From Symbiobacteriaceae bacterium (GTDB lineage: Bacteria > Bacillota_E > Symbiobacteriia > Symbiobacteriales > Symbiobacteriaceae), in NCBI GenBank assembly GCA_027356675.1, contig DAHVXO010000362.1, positions 1 to 18,363 of the forward strand: a stretch of DNA of 18,363 nucleotides. Direction: 5' to 3'. The first letter of the stretch is position 1. Each line of letters starts with the position of its first letter. The position numbers and the translations under genes were made by a program. The notes under the pieces were generated by a model. That model did no database searches. It was not told the origin of the DNA and was given only the letters and a program-made list of their open reading frames with translations. Positions 6,965 through 14,253 of this stretch are shown here, piece by piece.

Positions 6965-8828
6965 CGTTCGTTAAGACCCCCACGTTGTTCATCGCCTCCC
7001 TCACAAAAGGCGAGGCCTGAGCTTCCCGGCCCTCGTAGCGCCGGGGGGAACTGATCCAAAGGCGTTCGCTCGCCCGAGTCATGGCCACGTACATCAGCCG
7101 GCGTTCTTCCTCCAGATCGCCGGCACTGCGGTGCGGCATGAGGCGGTCCACGGCGCCTGCCACGACCACATTGGGGAACTCCAGACCCTTCGCTTTGTGG
7201 CAAGTAACCAGGGTGACAGCCTCCCCATCCGCCGGTCCCCGCCGGGTGGTGAGGGCGGAGAACCGCTCCACCTCTGCCACGTAGATCAGAATGGCCACAG
7301 GTGGCGCCATGCGCTGGACCTCGGCCAGGAGGCCGAACATCTCCTCGGTGGAGCCGCCTTCCCGGGTGCAGTACTCCTGGATGTAGTCATCATACCCGAT
7401 CACGGTGCGCACGTACCCAATGGCGTCCGGTGCCGGCATCAGGGCGACCCGGCGCAGGTGATCGGCCAGCTCCTCCAGGGGACGGGCCTGCCATGCCCGC
7501 ACCAGCCCGGTGCGCGGGATGGCGTTCAGCAAGTCCAACCGGGTATGGGCGGTCAGCTTGCGCGCCTCGGCCAGCACTGCCTTGGAAACATACCGATTCG
7601 GGCGATTGATCACCTGCTCCAGCCCGGTGAGATCGCCTGCCGCCGCACGCAGGTAGCAGAGCAAGTCCTGCACCGGCCAGCGCTTGTAGAGGTTTGGCAT
7701 ACCACCCAGTGCCCGGTAAGCGATGCCCTCACGCGCCAGACCCTGAGCGATGGCGTGCGCCTGCTGATTCGTCCGGTAGATGACGCCCCAATCGCTCAGG
7801 GCACCCCCCACGGACCTTATCAGTTGGACGATCGCCTCCGCCTCCTGGAGACTGTCGGCTGGGGCCAGGGTCGCCACCGCGGCTTTACCGGCTTTGGCGG
7901 CGCGAATCGCCTTGTCGAACCGATTGGTGTTGTGCGCCGCCAACTGGTTGGCCGCCGCCACCACGGATGGCGGGCAGCGGTGGTTGCAGTCCAGGGTGAC
8001 CCGGGCCGCTTCCGGGTAGAGGGCGGGGAAGTCCAGAAGAAACCGCGGGGAGGCCCCCCGCCAGCCGTAGACGGCCTGGTCATCGTCACCCACCACGCAG
8101 AGGTTCTGCCGCGGGTCCGAGAGCAGCCGGATCAGCTCCCACTGCACCGGGTTCGTGTCCTGGCACTCGTCCACCATCACGTACCGGTAGCGGGTCCGGT
8201 AGGCCGCCAGTAACTCCGGGCGGCCTTGCAGCAAGGCCAGCGCCTCATGCAGCAGGTCATCGAAGTCCAGGGCGCCGCGCTGCGCTTTCGCTTGCTGATA
8301 GCCATCGCACAGCCGGCGGAAGTCATCTGGGGTCATGCCGCGTGCCTTGAAGGCCTGCGGCGGGGATGCGGCCGCCCGCAGGCGCGCGATCTCGCCCAGG
8401 GCGTCCAGTACAGTGTCATCGTCGGTGTTGAGGCCAATCTGGCGCATCGCCTGCCGGATGAGGCCGATCTGTTCGCCCTCTTCGACAATGGTCAGGGTCC
8501 GCTCCGGCTGCGCCTGCCGGAGAATCCGGTAGGCCAGGGCGTGAAAGGTCCCGAAAGTGGCCCGGGACGCGCTAACAGGGCCTGCCACGGCTGTCGTGCG
8601 GGCCTTCATCGCATCGGCGGCAGCCCGGGTAAAGGTGACGACCAGGAGGGTGGCCGGGTCCACTCCCGCCACCCGGGTCAGGTACGCCACGCGATAGGTA
8701 ATGACGGTCGTCTTGCCTGAACCAGGGCCGGCCACGACCAGCAGCGGTCCATCCACATGGGCGATGGCCGTACGCTGCTCGGGAGTCAGAGGAGCGGTCA
8801 CTGCGGCCCAGAAGGCTGGGGCGTCCAG
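6891..8828 (-). CDS. UvrD/PcrA/Rep-type SF1A DNA helicase
   Basis: This is an ATP-dependent 3'-5' DNA helicase of the UvrD family, acting in repair or replication restart. All motifs are present in order: Q motif LTPEQ, motif I AGPGSGKT (33-40), Ia TFTRAAADAMKAR, II VDECQDTNPVQWE, III GDDDQAVYGWRG, IV CNHRCPPSVV, V TCHKAKGLEFPNVVV and VI RRLMYVAMTRASERL. At 645 residues it is shorter than PcrA (about 720), mainly at the C-terminus, where the last 25 or so residues look non-conserved and overlap the next gene. The start chosen is CTG at 8828 because GGAGGG (8835-8840) lies exactly six bases upstream. A GTG at 8801 is the first conventional start but has no ribosome-binding site. The frame stays open upstream to 9260, but that part is antisense to the HAD gene. 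The chromosome probably carries another, longer UvrD/PcrA, which I cannot see. Confidence 0.9.
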   Translation of the reverse strand: MDAPAFWAAVTAPLTPEQRTAIAHVDGPLLVVAGPGSGKTTVITYRVAYLTRVAGVDPATLLVVTFTRAAADAMKARTTAVAGPVSASRATFGTFHALAYRILRQAQPERTLTIVEEGEQIGLIRQAMRQIGLNTDDDTVLDALGEIARLRAAASPPQAFKARGMTPDDFRRLCDGYQQAKAQRGALDFDDLLHEALALLQGRPELLAAYRTRYRYVMVDECQDTNPVQWELIRLLSDPRQNLCVVGDDDQAVYGWRGASPRFLLDFPALYPEAARVTLDCNHRCPPSVVAAANQLAAHNTNRFDKAIRAAKAGKAAVATLAPADSLQEAEAIVQLIRSVGGALSDWGVIYRTNQQAHAIAQGLAREGIAYRALGGMPNLYKRWPVQDLLCYLRAAAGDLTGLEQVINRPNRYVSKAVLAEARKLTAHTRLDLLNAIPRTGLVRAWQARPLEELADHLRRVALMPAPDAIGYVRTVIGYDDYIQEYCTREGGSTEEMFGLLAEVQRMAPPVAILIYVAEVERFSALTTRRGPADGEAVTLVTCHKAKGLEFPNVVVAGAVDRLMPHRSAGDLEEERRLMYVAMTRASERLWISSPRRYEGREAQASPFVREAMNNVGVLTNDADTERRDVSRSPDAPGAFHGRVG

Positions 8829-8834
8829 AGCGGT

Positions 8835-8840
8835 CCCTCC
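8835..8840 (-). promoter_or_regulatory. Ribosome-binding site that points to a CTG start for the helicase
   Basis: GGAGGG on the minus strand is followed by six bases and CTG. No ATG, GTG or TTG in frame lies at a suitable distance; the next GTG is 34 bases away. Confidence 0.6.
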
Positions 8841-8870
8841 TTCAAGTCGGGGGAGGCAGATGAACAGGGA

Positions 8871-8903
8871 GGTCTCGCCCACCCGGCTAGGATGGACGAG
8901 ACC
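8871..8903 (-). promoter_or_regulatory. Long leader hairpin upstream of the helicase gene
   Basis: In minus-strand RNA, 8903-8890 pairs with 8884-8871 as a 14-bp stem around a 5-base loop (TAGCC). Two of the pairs are G-U. On the plus strand those two would be C-A mismatches, so the structure favours the helicase transcript. It ends about 30 bases before the ribosome-binding site and has no U-tract after it. Its function is unknown; it could stabilise the mRNA or control translation. Confidence 0.45.
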
Positions 8904-8985
8904 TTTGCTTGGTTCGCCGGCCGAGCGCCGAATTCCTGGGCGCCCGCGCAAGGAGAGACCCGACGCAACCGGGAATCTATATATA

Positions 8986-9006
8986 TCGCCGATAGCCCAT
9001 CGGCGA
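8986..9006 (+). promoter_or_regulatory. Hairpin in the leader of the HAD hydrolase gene
   Basis: TCGCCGAT and ATCGGCGA form a perfect 8-bp stem around AGCCC, directly after a TATATATA patch (8978-8986) and nine bases before the ribosome-binding site AGAGGTGA. It could be an operator between the divergent promoters or an mRNA hairpin. Confidence 0.4.
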
Positions 9007-9027
9007 ATCATTTTAGAGGTGAAAGAC

Positions 9028-9852
9028 TTGGCAGTCATCTCCTTCGACCTCGACGGGGTGCTCGAGCGCAACCCGCTCCACTCCAACCGCCCCGACGGCG
9101 TCTTCGGACACATTACACGGCAACTGGCGCCCCATGTCCCGCAACCACACCCGGACCCAGCGATCGCCGCCATGCGCCTGATCCTGGAGGAGCACCACAC
9201 CCGCCTGCACCAGGGGCGCATGGTCGCAGCCCACGACTGGGACGACATCGTCCGGACCATCGCCGCCAGCCTCGGCTACCCCGGCACCTTCGACGTGGCT
9301 GCCCTGATTACCGAGTACTGCGAGCGACCCGGGCTGATCTCCCTCTACCCCGGGGCGCGGGAGTGCCTGGAGGCGACCGCCGCCCAGGGACACACCCTCG
9401 TCAGCATCACGAACGGGCTGCGCGCCTACCAGGAGCCTGTGATGCGCAAGCTGGGCATCTTCGACCTGTTCCGGACGGTCATCACGCCGGATGCCGTCGG
9501 CACGGCCAAGCCGTTCGCCCCGATCTTCCGGGCGGCTGAAGCCCACGGCTCCCCCTGCATCCACGTGGGCGACACCCTGCCCCACGACATCGCAGGGGCC
9601 AGGCGCGCCGGCTGGCTGGCCATCTACATCGTGCAGATGACCGCACCGGGCGCTACGCCGCTCCCGCCCGACGTGGCCACCCTTGCCCCCACAGCCCGTC
9701 CGGCCGCAGCGGGCGACTGGCTCCAGTCCCGCCTGGAGCGAGACCGCCGCTGGCACGGGTTCCCGCCGGTCGAGCTGGCGGAGTGCATGCCGGACGCCAT
9801 TGTGGACCGGTTGGACGAGGTGCCGGACGCGATCCAGGCCCTGCTACGCTAA
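9028..9852 (+). CDS. HAD-superfamily hydrolase (predicted phosphatase)
   Basis: This is a 274-residue HAD-like hydrolase. Motif I is SFDLDGV with nucleophile Asp7 and acid-base Asp9, motif II is SITNG with Thr128, motif III is Lys161 in GTAKPFAP, and motif IV is HVGDTLPHDIAGARRAGW with Asp182 and Asp187. Residues 15-100 form a helical C1-type cap. The tail after about 215 is poorly conserved. The substrate is not readable from the sequence; family members act on phosphate esters, and some on haloacids. The start is TTG at 9028, with AGAGGTGA ending five bases upstream; the reading frame is open upstream to 8701 but that part is antisense to the helicase. The 3' end overlaps the convergent ABC ATPase gene by nine bases. 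Confidence 0.88.
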   Translation: MAVISFDLDGVLERNPLHSNRPDGVFGHITRQLAPHVPQPHPDPAIAAMRLILEEHHTRLHQGRMVAAHDWDDIVRTIAASLGYPGTFDVAALITEYCERPGLISLYPGARECLEATAAQGHTLVSITNGLRAYQEPVMRKLGIFDLFRTVITPDAVGTAKPFAPIFRAAEAHGSPCIHVGDTLPHDIAGARRAGWLAIYIVQMTAPGATPLPPDVATLAPTARPAAAGDWLQSRLERDRRWHGFPPVELAECMPDAIVDRLDEVPDAIQALLR

Positions 9853-10509
9853 GACCCGTCCATCCTCCATCGTGACGATCCGGTCGCACACCCGCCCCAC
9901 CATGGAGTCGTGGGTCACCACCACGAAGGTCTGCCCCCGCTCTGCGCAGAGCCGCCGCAGTAACGCCAGCAAGTCCTGGGCGGTGGCGGAGTCCAGCGCC
10001 CCGGTGGGCTCGTCGGCCAGCACCAGCGCCGGACCGTTGACCAACGCCCGTGCGATCGCCACCCGCTGCTGCTGCCCTCCCGACAACTGCGACGGCAGAT
10101 GATGCAGTCGATCCTCCAACCCGACGGCCGCCAAGGCCGCCCGGGCTTGTTCGCGCGCCGCCGCCAGACCGGGTCGGAGGCGCAGGTACCGCAGGGGCAA
10201 CGCCACGTTCTCGACTGCACTCAGCGACGGTACCAGGTTATGCGCCTGGAAGACGAACCCGAGCTTACCGAGCCGCAGCGGCGGCAGTGCCTGGTCCGGC
10301 AGGCCCGTCACGTCCACTCCGTCGATGCGGACCCGTCCGGTGGTCGGCCGGTCGAGACACCCCAGGATGTGCAACAGGGTCGATTTTCCGCTCCCCGACC
10401 TTCCCATGATACCCACGAACTCCCCCCGCCGGACCGCCAGGCTCGCCCGATCCAGCGCCCGCACCCCCAGGGGATATAGCTTGGTCAACGCCTCCGCTTC
10501 CACCAGCAT
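9844..10509 (-). CDS. ABC transporter ATP-binding protein, MacB/LolD type
   Basis: This is the ATPase of an ABC exporter of the MacB/LolD/FtsE class. It has 221 residues, usual for the family. Walker A is GRSGSGKST (36-44), the Q-loop Gln is at 88, the signature LSGGQQQR is at 142-149, Walker B is LVLADEP with Glu167, the D-loop SAT region follows GALD, and the H-loop His is at 200. The ATG at 10509 has AGGAGG eight bases upstream. It lies 12 bases after the permease gene, so the two form one transcript. No membrane-fusion or periplasmic adaptor gene is present, as expected for a cell with one membrane. If the permease is truly broken, this ATPase may have lost its partner. Confidence 0.93.
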   Translation of the reverse strand: MLVEAEALTKLYPLGVRALDRASLAVRRGEFVGIMGRSGSGKSTLLHILGCLDRPTTGRVRIDGVDVTGLPDQALPPLRLGKLGFVFQAHNLVPSLSAVENVALPLRYLRLRPGLAAAREQARAALAAVGLEDRLHHLPSQLSGGQQQRVAIARALVNGPALVLADEPTGALDSATAQDLLALLRRLCAERGQTFVVVTHDSMVGRVCDRIVTMEDGRVLA

Positions 10510-10521
10510 CCGCCCCGCCTC

Positions 10522-11568
10522 CTACAGCTCCCGCAACGCCTTGACCGGCTCCAGCCCCGCTGCCCGCACAGCGGGCATGACCCCGGCCGCGGCGCCCAGC
10601 ACCCCGGCGAAGGCCATCGCCCCCACGACCAACCGTGGGGTCAAGATGAAGATCGCCGTCCCCTGGTCCCGCGTGTACCAGTTGAAGCCCAAGATGACCA
10701 GCGCGCCCAGACCCACGCCCACCCCGCCGCCCACGAGGCCCATCAGCGTCGACTCGGCCAGAAACTCCATCAGAATATCCCGGCGTGTGGCCCCGATGGC
10801 CTTCTTGATCCCGATCTCACGGGTTCGTTCTCCCACGGCGATAAACATCGTATTGATGACCGACAGGGCGCCCACCACCACCGCAATCGCCCCCGAACCC
10901 AATATTGCCGTGTTGAGCAAGGCGCTGGCTTGCCCCGCCGCCTTAGATAGCTGCTGGGGCGAGTAGAGCAGGAAGCCCTTGCGCAGCCGTTCGGCGATGG
11001 CGGACGTCACCTTGTCGCCCCGCGATGGCTCTACCAGGGCGTAAGCGTTGGTGACAAAGCCTTGCAGGCCGATTGTGCGCAAGAGGCTGCTGCCGTCGAC
11101 CAGCACTGCCCGGGCATCCTCCTCGGGCACCAGGACCCAGCCATCGGGCACCGAGAGGGTCTCCCCCAGGATCCCCACTACCCGGTACTGCCCGCCGCGG
11201 GCCGTCAGGTTGTCGCCGACCTTCAGCTTCATCTTCCGTGCGATTGCACTCCCCAGGACGGCCACGCCGCGTTCGCCCCGCTTCCACCAGGCGCCCCGCC
11301 AGAGGCGCAGCCGGGCCTTCGGCCCTGCCAGCGCCTGCGCCTGCAGGAAGTTGGACAAGTCGACACCCACGAGAAAGCTGGGGGCCAGTTCGAACCCCGT
11401 GGTCTCGTCCAGCGGGAGCATGATGTGTGTCTCCACCGCCTGCACGCCCGCCACTTGCCGAACGGCGGCGATGTCCTCAGGTGTCAGTACGTTGAGTCGG
11501 AGGGTGCCCCCGCTGGAGCGCACCGCGATCCGGTGGGTGAAGTACGCCTCGCCCCCCCGTATGATCAT
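10522..11568 (-). CDS. ABC transporter permease, MacB/FtsX type, C-terminal 348 residues after an in-frame amber codon
   Basis: It contains the extracytoplasmic MacB core domain (roughly residues 10-200) and the FtsX domain with three membrane segments (around 215-245, 275-300 and 315-340). The cytoplasmic motif VGERTREIGIKKAIGATRRDI between the first two is the usual ATPase-coupling helix. This open frame starts at the ATG 11568, but the first membrane helix lies upstream in the same frame, separated by a TAG at 11575-11577. Reinitiation at this ATG, six bases after the TAG, would give a protein without its N-terminal helix and probably misoriented. With the upstream part the protein would have 387 positions, the normal length. 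Either the gene is recently inactivated, or the TAG is read through, or the base call is wrong. Confidence 0.85.
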   Translation of the reverse strand: MIIRGGEAYFTHRIAVRSSGGTLRLNVLTPEDIAAVRQVAGVQAVETHIMLPLDETTGFELAPSFLVGVDLSNFLQAQALAGPKARLRLWRGAWWKRGERGVAVLGSAIARKMKLKVGDNLTARGGQYRVVGILGETLSVPDGWVLVPEEDARAVLVDGSSLLRTIGLQGFVTNAYALVEPSRGDKVTSAIAERLRKGFLLYSPQQLSKAAGQASALLNTAILGSGAIAVVVGALSVINTMFIAVGERTREIGIKKAIGATRRDILMEFLAESTLMGLVGGGVGVGLGALVILGFNWYTRDQGTAIFILTPRLVVGAMAFAGVLGAAAGVMPAVRAAGLEPVKALREL

Positions 11569-11574
11569 GTTGAA

Positions 11575-11685
11575 CTACTCGGCCATGCCGCCCATCATGG
11601 TGAACGCCAGGATGCCCACGGCGATGCCCAGCACCGTGAGGCCCGATCGCAAGCGCCGGCGGTATAAGTTGCGCAGAATCTCCAC
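11575..11685 (-). pseudogene. N-terminal fragment of the same ABC permease, ending at an amber codon
   Basis: This 36-codon fragment begins at GTG 11685, with GGGGAG seven bases upstream. It encodes a basic start (LRNLYRRRLRSG), one membrane helix (LTVLGIAVGILAFTMMGGMA) and then Glu-TAG. The frame continues without a shift into the permease body at 11568. It is clearly the missing first transmembrane segment, so the whole gene is 10522-11685. Confidence 0.85.
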
Positions 11686-11855
11686 GCGGTCGCTCCCCCC
11701 TCCAATGGCAATCACACCATAGTCTATCCGGCGTGCCAGAAATCACTCGCCGGCAGGAGGCGACGCTCACCCAGACGAACTGTTTGGAGAATCAGACATC
11801 ATGCAATCCGCTGCCTGATTACCCGAACCAGAACCTGTGTACGAGGAGGGAGAGC
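11686..11855. other. Divergent region between the permease and the formate dehydrogenase operon
   Basis: No gene is visible. Two imperfect hairpins can be drawn on the plus strand: CCGGCG/CGCCGG (within about 11729-11754) and AATCAG/CTGATT (within about 11790-11820). They may belong to the operon leader. I cannot match them to a known riboswitch, and no clear promoter boxes are visible. Confidence 0.3.
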
Positions 11856-13520
11856 ATGCCTCCGCTGCAGACGCGACGACGCCGGCCCCACCTGGCTTCC
11901 GCACCCGTGCCGCCCGAGCAGCGTACGGCGGTCGACCAGGCCCTGGTCGACCTCACACCCATGCGCCGTGACAAGGCCTTGCCCTTACTCCAGGCGATTC
12001 AGTCACGCCTGGGCCATCTGCCGGCACCGGCCCTCACCTACGCCAGCCAGCTGAGCCGTATTCCGCTGGCCGACCTGAACGCCCTGATCAGCTTCTACGA
12101 CCTGTTGCTGTCCGAGCCCCCGCCCTCCCGGGTGGTTCATGTGTGTGATGATATGGTCTGCCGGTGCGCGGGCAAGTCCGAGTCCGGTGATCTCGCCGAA
12201 CACCTCATGGCCGATGGCTACACTGTCCACCACTCCGCCTGCCTGGGGCAGTGCGACCGGGCGCCGGCCAGTGTGGCGACCAGCCCGGATCCGGCCGCTC
12301 CCCTCCCAACTCCCGCCCGCAAGGGCTGGCCGGCAGACCACACCCCCCTGCTTCTGGCCCGTTGCGGCCGTTACGCCGCTATCGACCTGGACGGTTACAC
12401 CCACCTGGGCGGCTTGGCCGCGCTGCGCACCGCCCGCACCATGTCCCCCGCCGACCTGGTCGCCCTGGTCAAGTCCACCGCGCTCGTGGGCCGGGGTGGT
12501 GCCGCCTTCCCTACCGGCGTCAAGTGGGAGGGCGTACTCAACGCCCCGACACCGTTAGGCGCTGGCCCGGATGGCGCCTTCAAGTACGTGGTCATCAACG
12601 GCGACGAGTCCGAGCCTGGCACCTTCTCCAACCGGGTGCTCATGGAAGAGGACCCGCTGGCGGTGGTAGAGGCGGCGCTGATCGCCGCCCACGCCGTGGG
12701 AGCCCAGCAGATCTACATCTACATCCGGGGCGAGTATCCGCACGCGATAGCGGCCATGCGACAGGCCCTGACGGCCATGCGTCCCCACATGGACGGCGTC
12801 TCCGCCGAGGTGCGATCCGGTGCCGGCGCCTACGTCTGCGGGGAAGAGACGGCCCTGTTCGCCTCCATCGAGGGCGGACGGGGCGAGCCGCGGGTCAAGC
12901 CGCCCTTCCCCTCCACCAACGGGCTCTGGCAACGCCCGACCCTGATCAACAACGTGGAGACCCTGCACAATCTGCTGCCCATCCTCACCGGCGGCGCCGG
13001 GGCCTGGAACGCCGTGCAGCCCAAGCTCTTCTGCATCAGCGGCGCCATCGCGGCCCCAGGGGTCTATGAACTGCGGCTGGGCACACCGCTGTCGGGTCTC
13101 ATCGCCCTGGCCGGCGGGCCCACCGGCCCGCTTCAAGCCGTCCTCATGGGCGGGGCCGCCGGGATGTTCCTCGACCCGCACCAGCTGGACACCCCCCTGG
13201 ACTTCCGTGCGATGGCTGCAGCGGGCGCTACCCTGGGGTCCGGCGCGGTCATGCTCTTTGACCACAGCGCCGACCTATGGGAGACCGCCCGGCGATTGGC
13301 CCGCTTCTTCGCCGCCGAGTCCTGCGGTAAGTGCGTCCCCTGCCGCCTCGGCACGGCCAGGCAGGCCGAGTTGGTAGACAGGCTGGCGGCCGGCGAGACC
13401 CAGTGGGTCCCGCTCCACGCCGAACTGGGCCTGACCATGGCCGACGCCTCCATCTGCGGGCTCGGGCAGACGGCGACCAACGCCGTCCGGAGCCTGCTTG
13501 CGCTCAAAGGGATGGTGTAG
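11856..13520 (+). CDS. Fused NuoE-NuoF-like diaphorase subunit of NAD-linked formate dehydrogenase
   Basis: It passes electrons between NAD(H) and Fe-S clusters through FMN. The 554-residue protein joins two Complex I-type modules. Residues 20-140 resemble NuoE, with a thioredoxin-like [2Fe-2S] site of Cys97, Cys102, Cys129 and Cys133 (C-x4-C and C-x3-C). Residues 165-554 resemble NuoF, with the NADH loop GRGGAAFPTG (212-221), the FMN region INGDESEPGTF (247-257) and a [4Fe-4S] site of Cys490, Cys493, Cys496 and Cys534 (ESCGKCVPCR). The ATG at 11856 has AGGAGGGAG a few bases upstream; the open frame before it, from 11733, has no start signal. It is the first gene of an operon with the next two. 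Similar fusions occur in formate dehydrogenases and in NAD-linked hydrogenases; the neighbouring catalytic subunit decides for formate. Confidence 0.92.
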   Translation: MPPLQTRRRRPHLASAPVPPEQRTAVDQALVDLTPMRRDKALPLLQAIQSRLGHLPAPALTYASQLSRIPLADLNALISFYDLLLSEPPPSRVVHVCDDMVCRCAGKSESGDLAEHLMADGYTVHHSACLGQCDRAPASVATSPDPAAPLPTPARKGWPADHTPLLLARCGRYAAIDLDGYTHLGGLAALRTARTMSPADLVALVKSTALVGRGGAAFPTGVKWEGVLNAPTPLGAGPDGAFKYVVINGDESEPGTFSNRVLMEEDPLAVVEAALIAAHAVGAQQIYIYIRGEYPHAIAAMRQALTAMRPHMDGVSAEVRSGAGAYVCGEETALFASIEGGRGEPRVKPPFPSTNGLWQRPTLINNVETLHNLLPILTGGAGAWNAVQPKLFCISGAIAAPGVYELRLGTPLSGLIALAGGPTGPLQAVLMGGAAGMFLDPHQLDTPLDFRAMAAAGATLGSGAVMLFDHSADLWETARRLARFFAAESCGKCVPCRLGTARQAELVDRLAAGETQWVPLHAELGLTMADASICGLGQTATNAVRSLLALKGMV

Positions 13521-13521
13521 C

Positions 13522-14253
13522 ATGCAACACATCACGCTCAGCATCGATGGACGGCCCGCAACAGTGCCGCCGGGCACGACCATCCGTGAAGCAGCCCTGA
13601 CCCTCGGCATCCACACGCCCGCCCTCTGTCACGCCACCACGCTGGCCGGACCGAGTCCGCTGCATTGCGGTTCCAACTGCCGGGTCTGTACGGTGGAACT
13701 GGAGGGTTCCCGAGTCCTGGTTCCATCCTGCTCACGCCCGGTGGCCGAGGGAATGCAGGTGCGCACGGACACCGAACGGGTCCGGCGCACACGGCGGATG
13801 CTCTTCGATCTCCTGCTCTCCGAGGTTGACGTCTCGGCTGCCCCCGAACTCCTGGCCTACGCCGCTTACTACGGGGCGACGCCCGACCGGTTCCCAGCGC
13901 CCGACGCCCCGTCGCACAGGGCGAAGGACCGGACCACCATCATCGACAACCCGTTTTTCGTGCGCGACTACGCCCGCTGCATCGCCTGCCAGCGCTGCGT
14001 CAGCGCCTGCGGTGAGGACATCCAGCACAACTTCGCGATCGCCATGGTCGGGCGTGGGCACGACATCTCGGTGGGCGCGGGAGATGGCCACAACGACCTG
14101 ACCGGCAGCCCGTGCGTCTTCTGCGGCAACTGTGTCGGGGCCTGCCCCACCGGCGCCCTGCTGCCCCTGCCCGAATACGAACTGCGGGAGGCCGGCCTGC
14201 TGCCGGCGCACCGCCTGACCTGGACTCCGGAGAGGGGGCTGGCGGAGGCATGA
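13522..14253 (+). CDS. NuoG N-terminus-like Fe-S subunit lacking the His-Cys cluster site
   Basis: It would carry electrons between the formate dehydrogenase active site and the diaphorase. The 243 residues contain a plant-type [2Fe-2S] domain (Cys36, Cys53, Cys56, Cys70) and a double [4Fe-4S] ferredoxin domain with CIACQRCVSAC (153-163) and CVFCGNCVGACP (198-209). Between them, where NuoG and many FdhA proteins have an H-x3-C-x2-C-x5-C cluster motif, residues 98-118 read LLLSEVDVSAAPELLAYAAYY with no cysteine or histidine. The ATG at 13522 follows the previous stop by one base, and AAAGGG lies ten bases before. Its 3' end overlaps the next start (ATGA), which suggests translational coupling. 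In many NAD-linked enzymes this part is fused to the catalytic subunit; here it is separate. Confidence 0.9.
   Translation: MQHITLSIDGRPATVPPGTTIREAALTLGIHTPALCHATTLAGPSPLHCGSNCRVCTVELEGSRVLVPSCSRPVAEGMQVRTDTERVRRTRRMLFDLLLSEVDVSAAPELLAYAAYYGATPDRFPAPDAPSHRAKDRTTIIDNPFFVRDYARCIACQRCVSACGEDIQHNFAIAMVGRGHDISVGAGDGHNDLTGSPCVFCGNCVGACPTGALLPLPEYELREAGLLPAHRLTWTPERGLAEA

Noticed and set aside
8871..8903. T-box-like leader, because GGGTGG appears in the hairpin on the minus strand
   Set aside because: The T-box core (GGGTGG-N-ACCGCG) is not present, there is no specifier loop or U-tract, and the downstream gene is a helicase rather than a tRNA-ligase or amino-acid gene.
8829..9260. N-terminal extension of the helicase by 144 codons
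   Set aside because: The extension lies opposite the HAD hydrolase gene, is Arg/Ser/Trp-rich without a recognisable fold, and would place a strong ribosome-binding site inside the gene.
11575..11577. Pyrrolysine in the ABC permease
   Set aside because: TAG is used as the ordinary stop of several neighbouring genes, and the permease is not a methylamine methyltransferase; simple mutation or a base-call error is more likely.
11686..11855. Molybdenum-cofactor riboswitch before the formate dehydrogenase operon
   Set aside because: The leader has two weak hairpins, but I cannot find the conserved Moco-motif bases, and the region is short for it.
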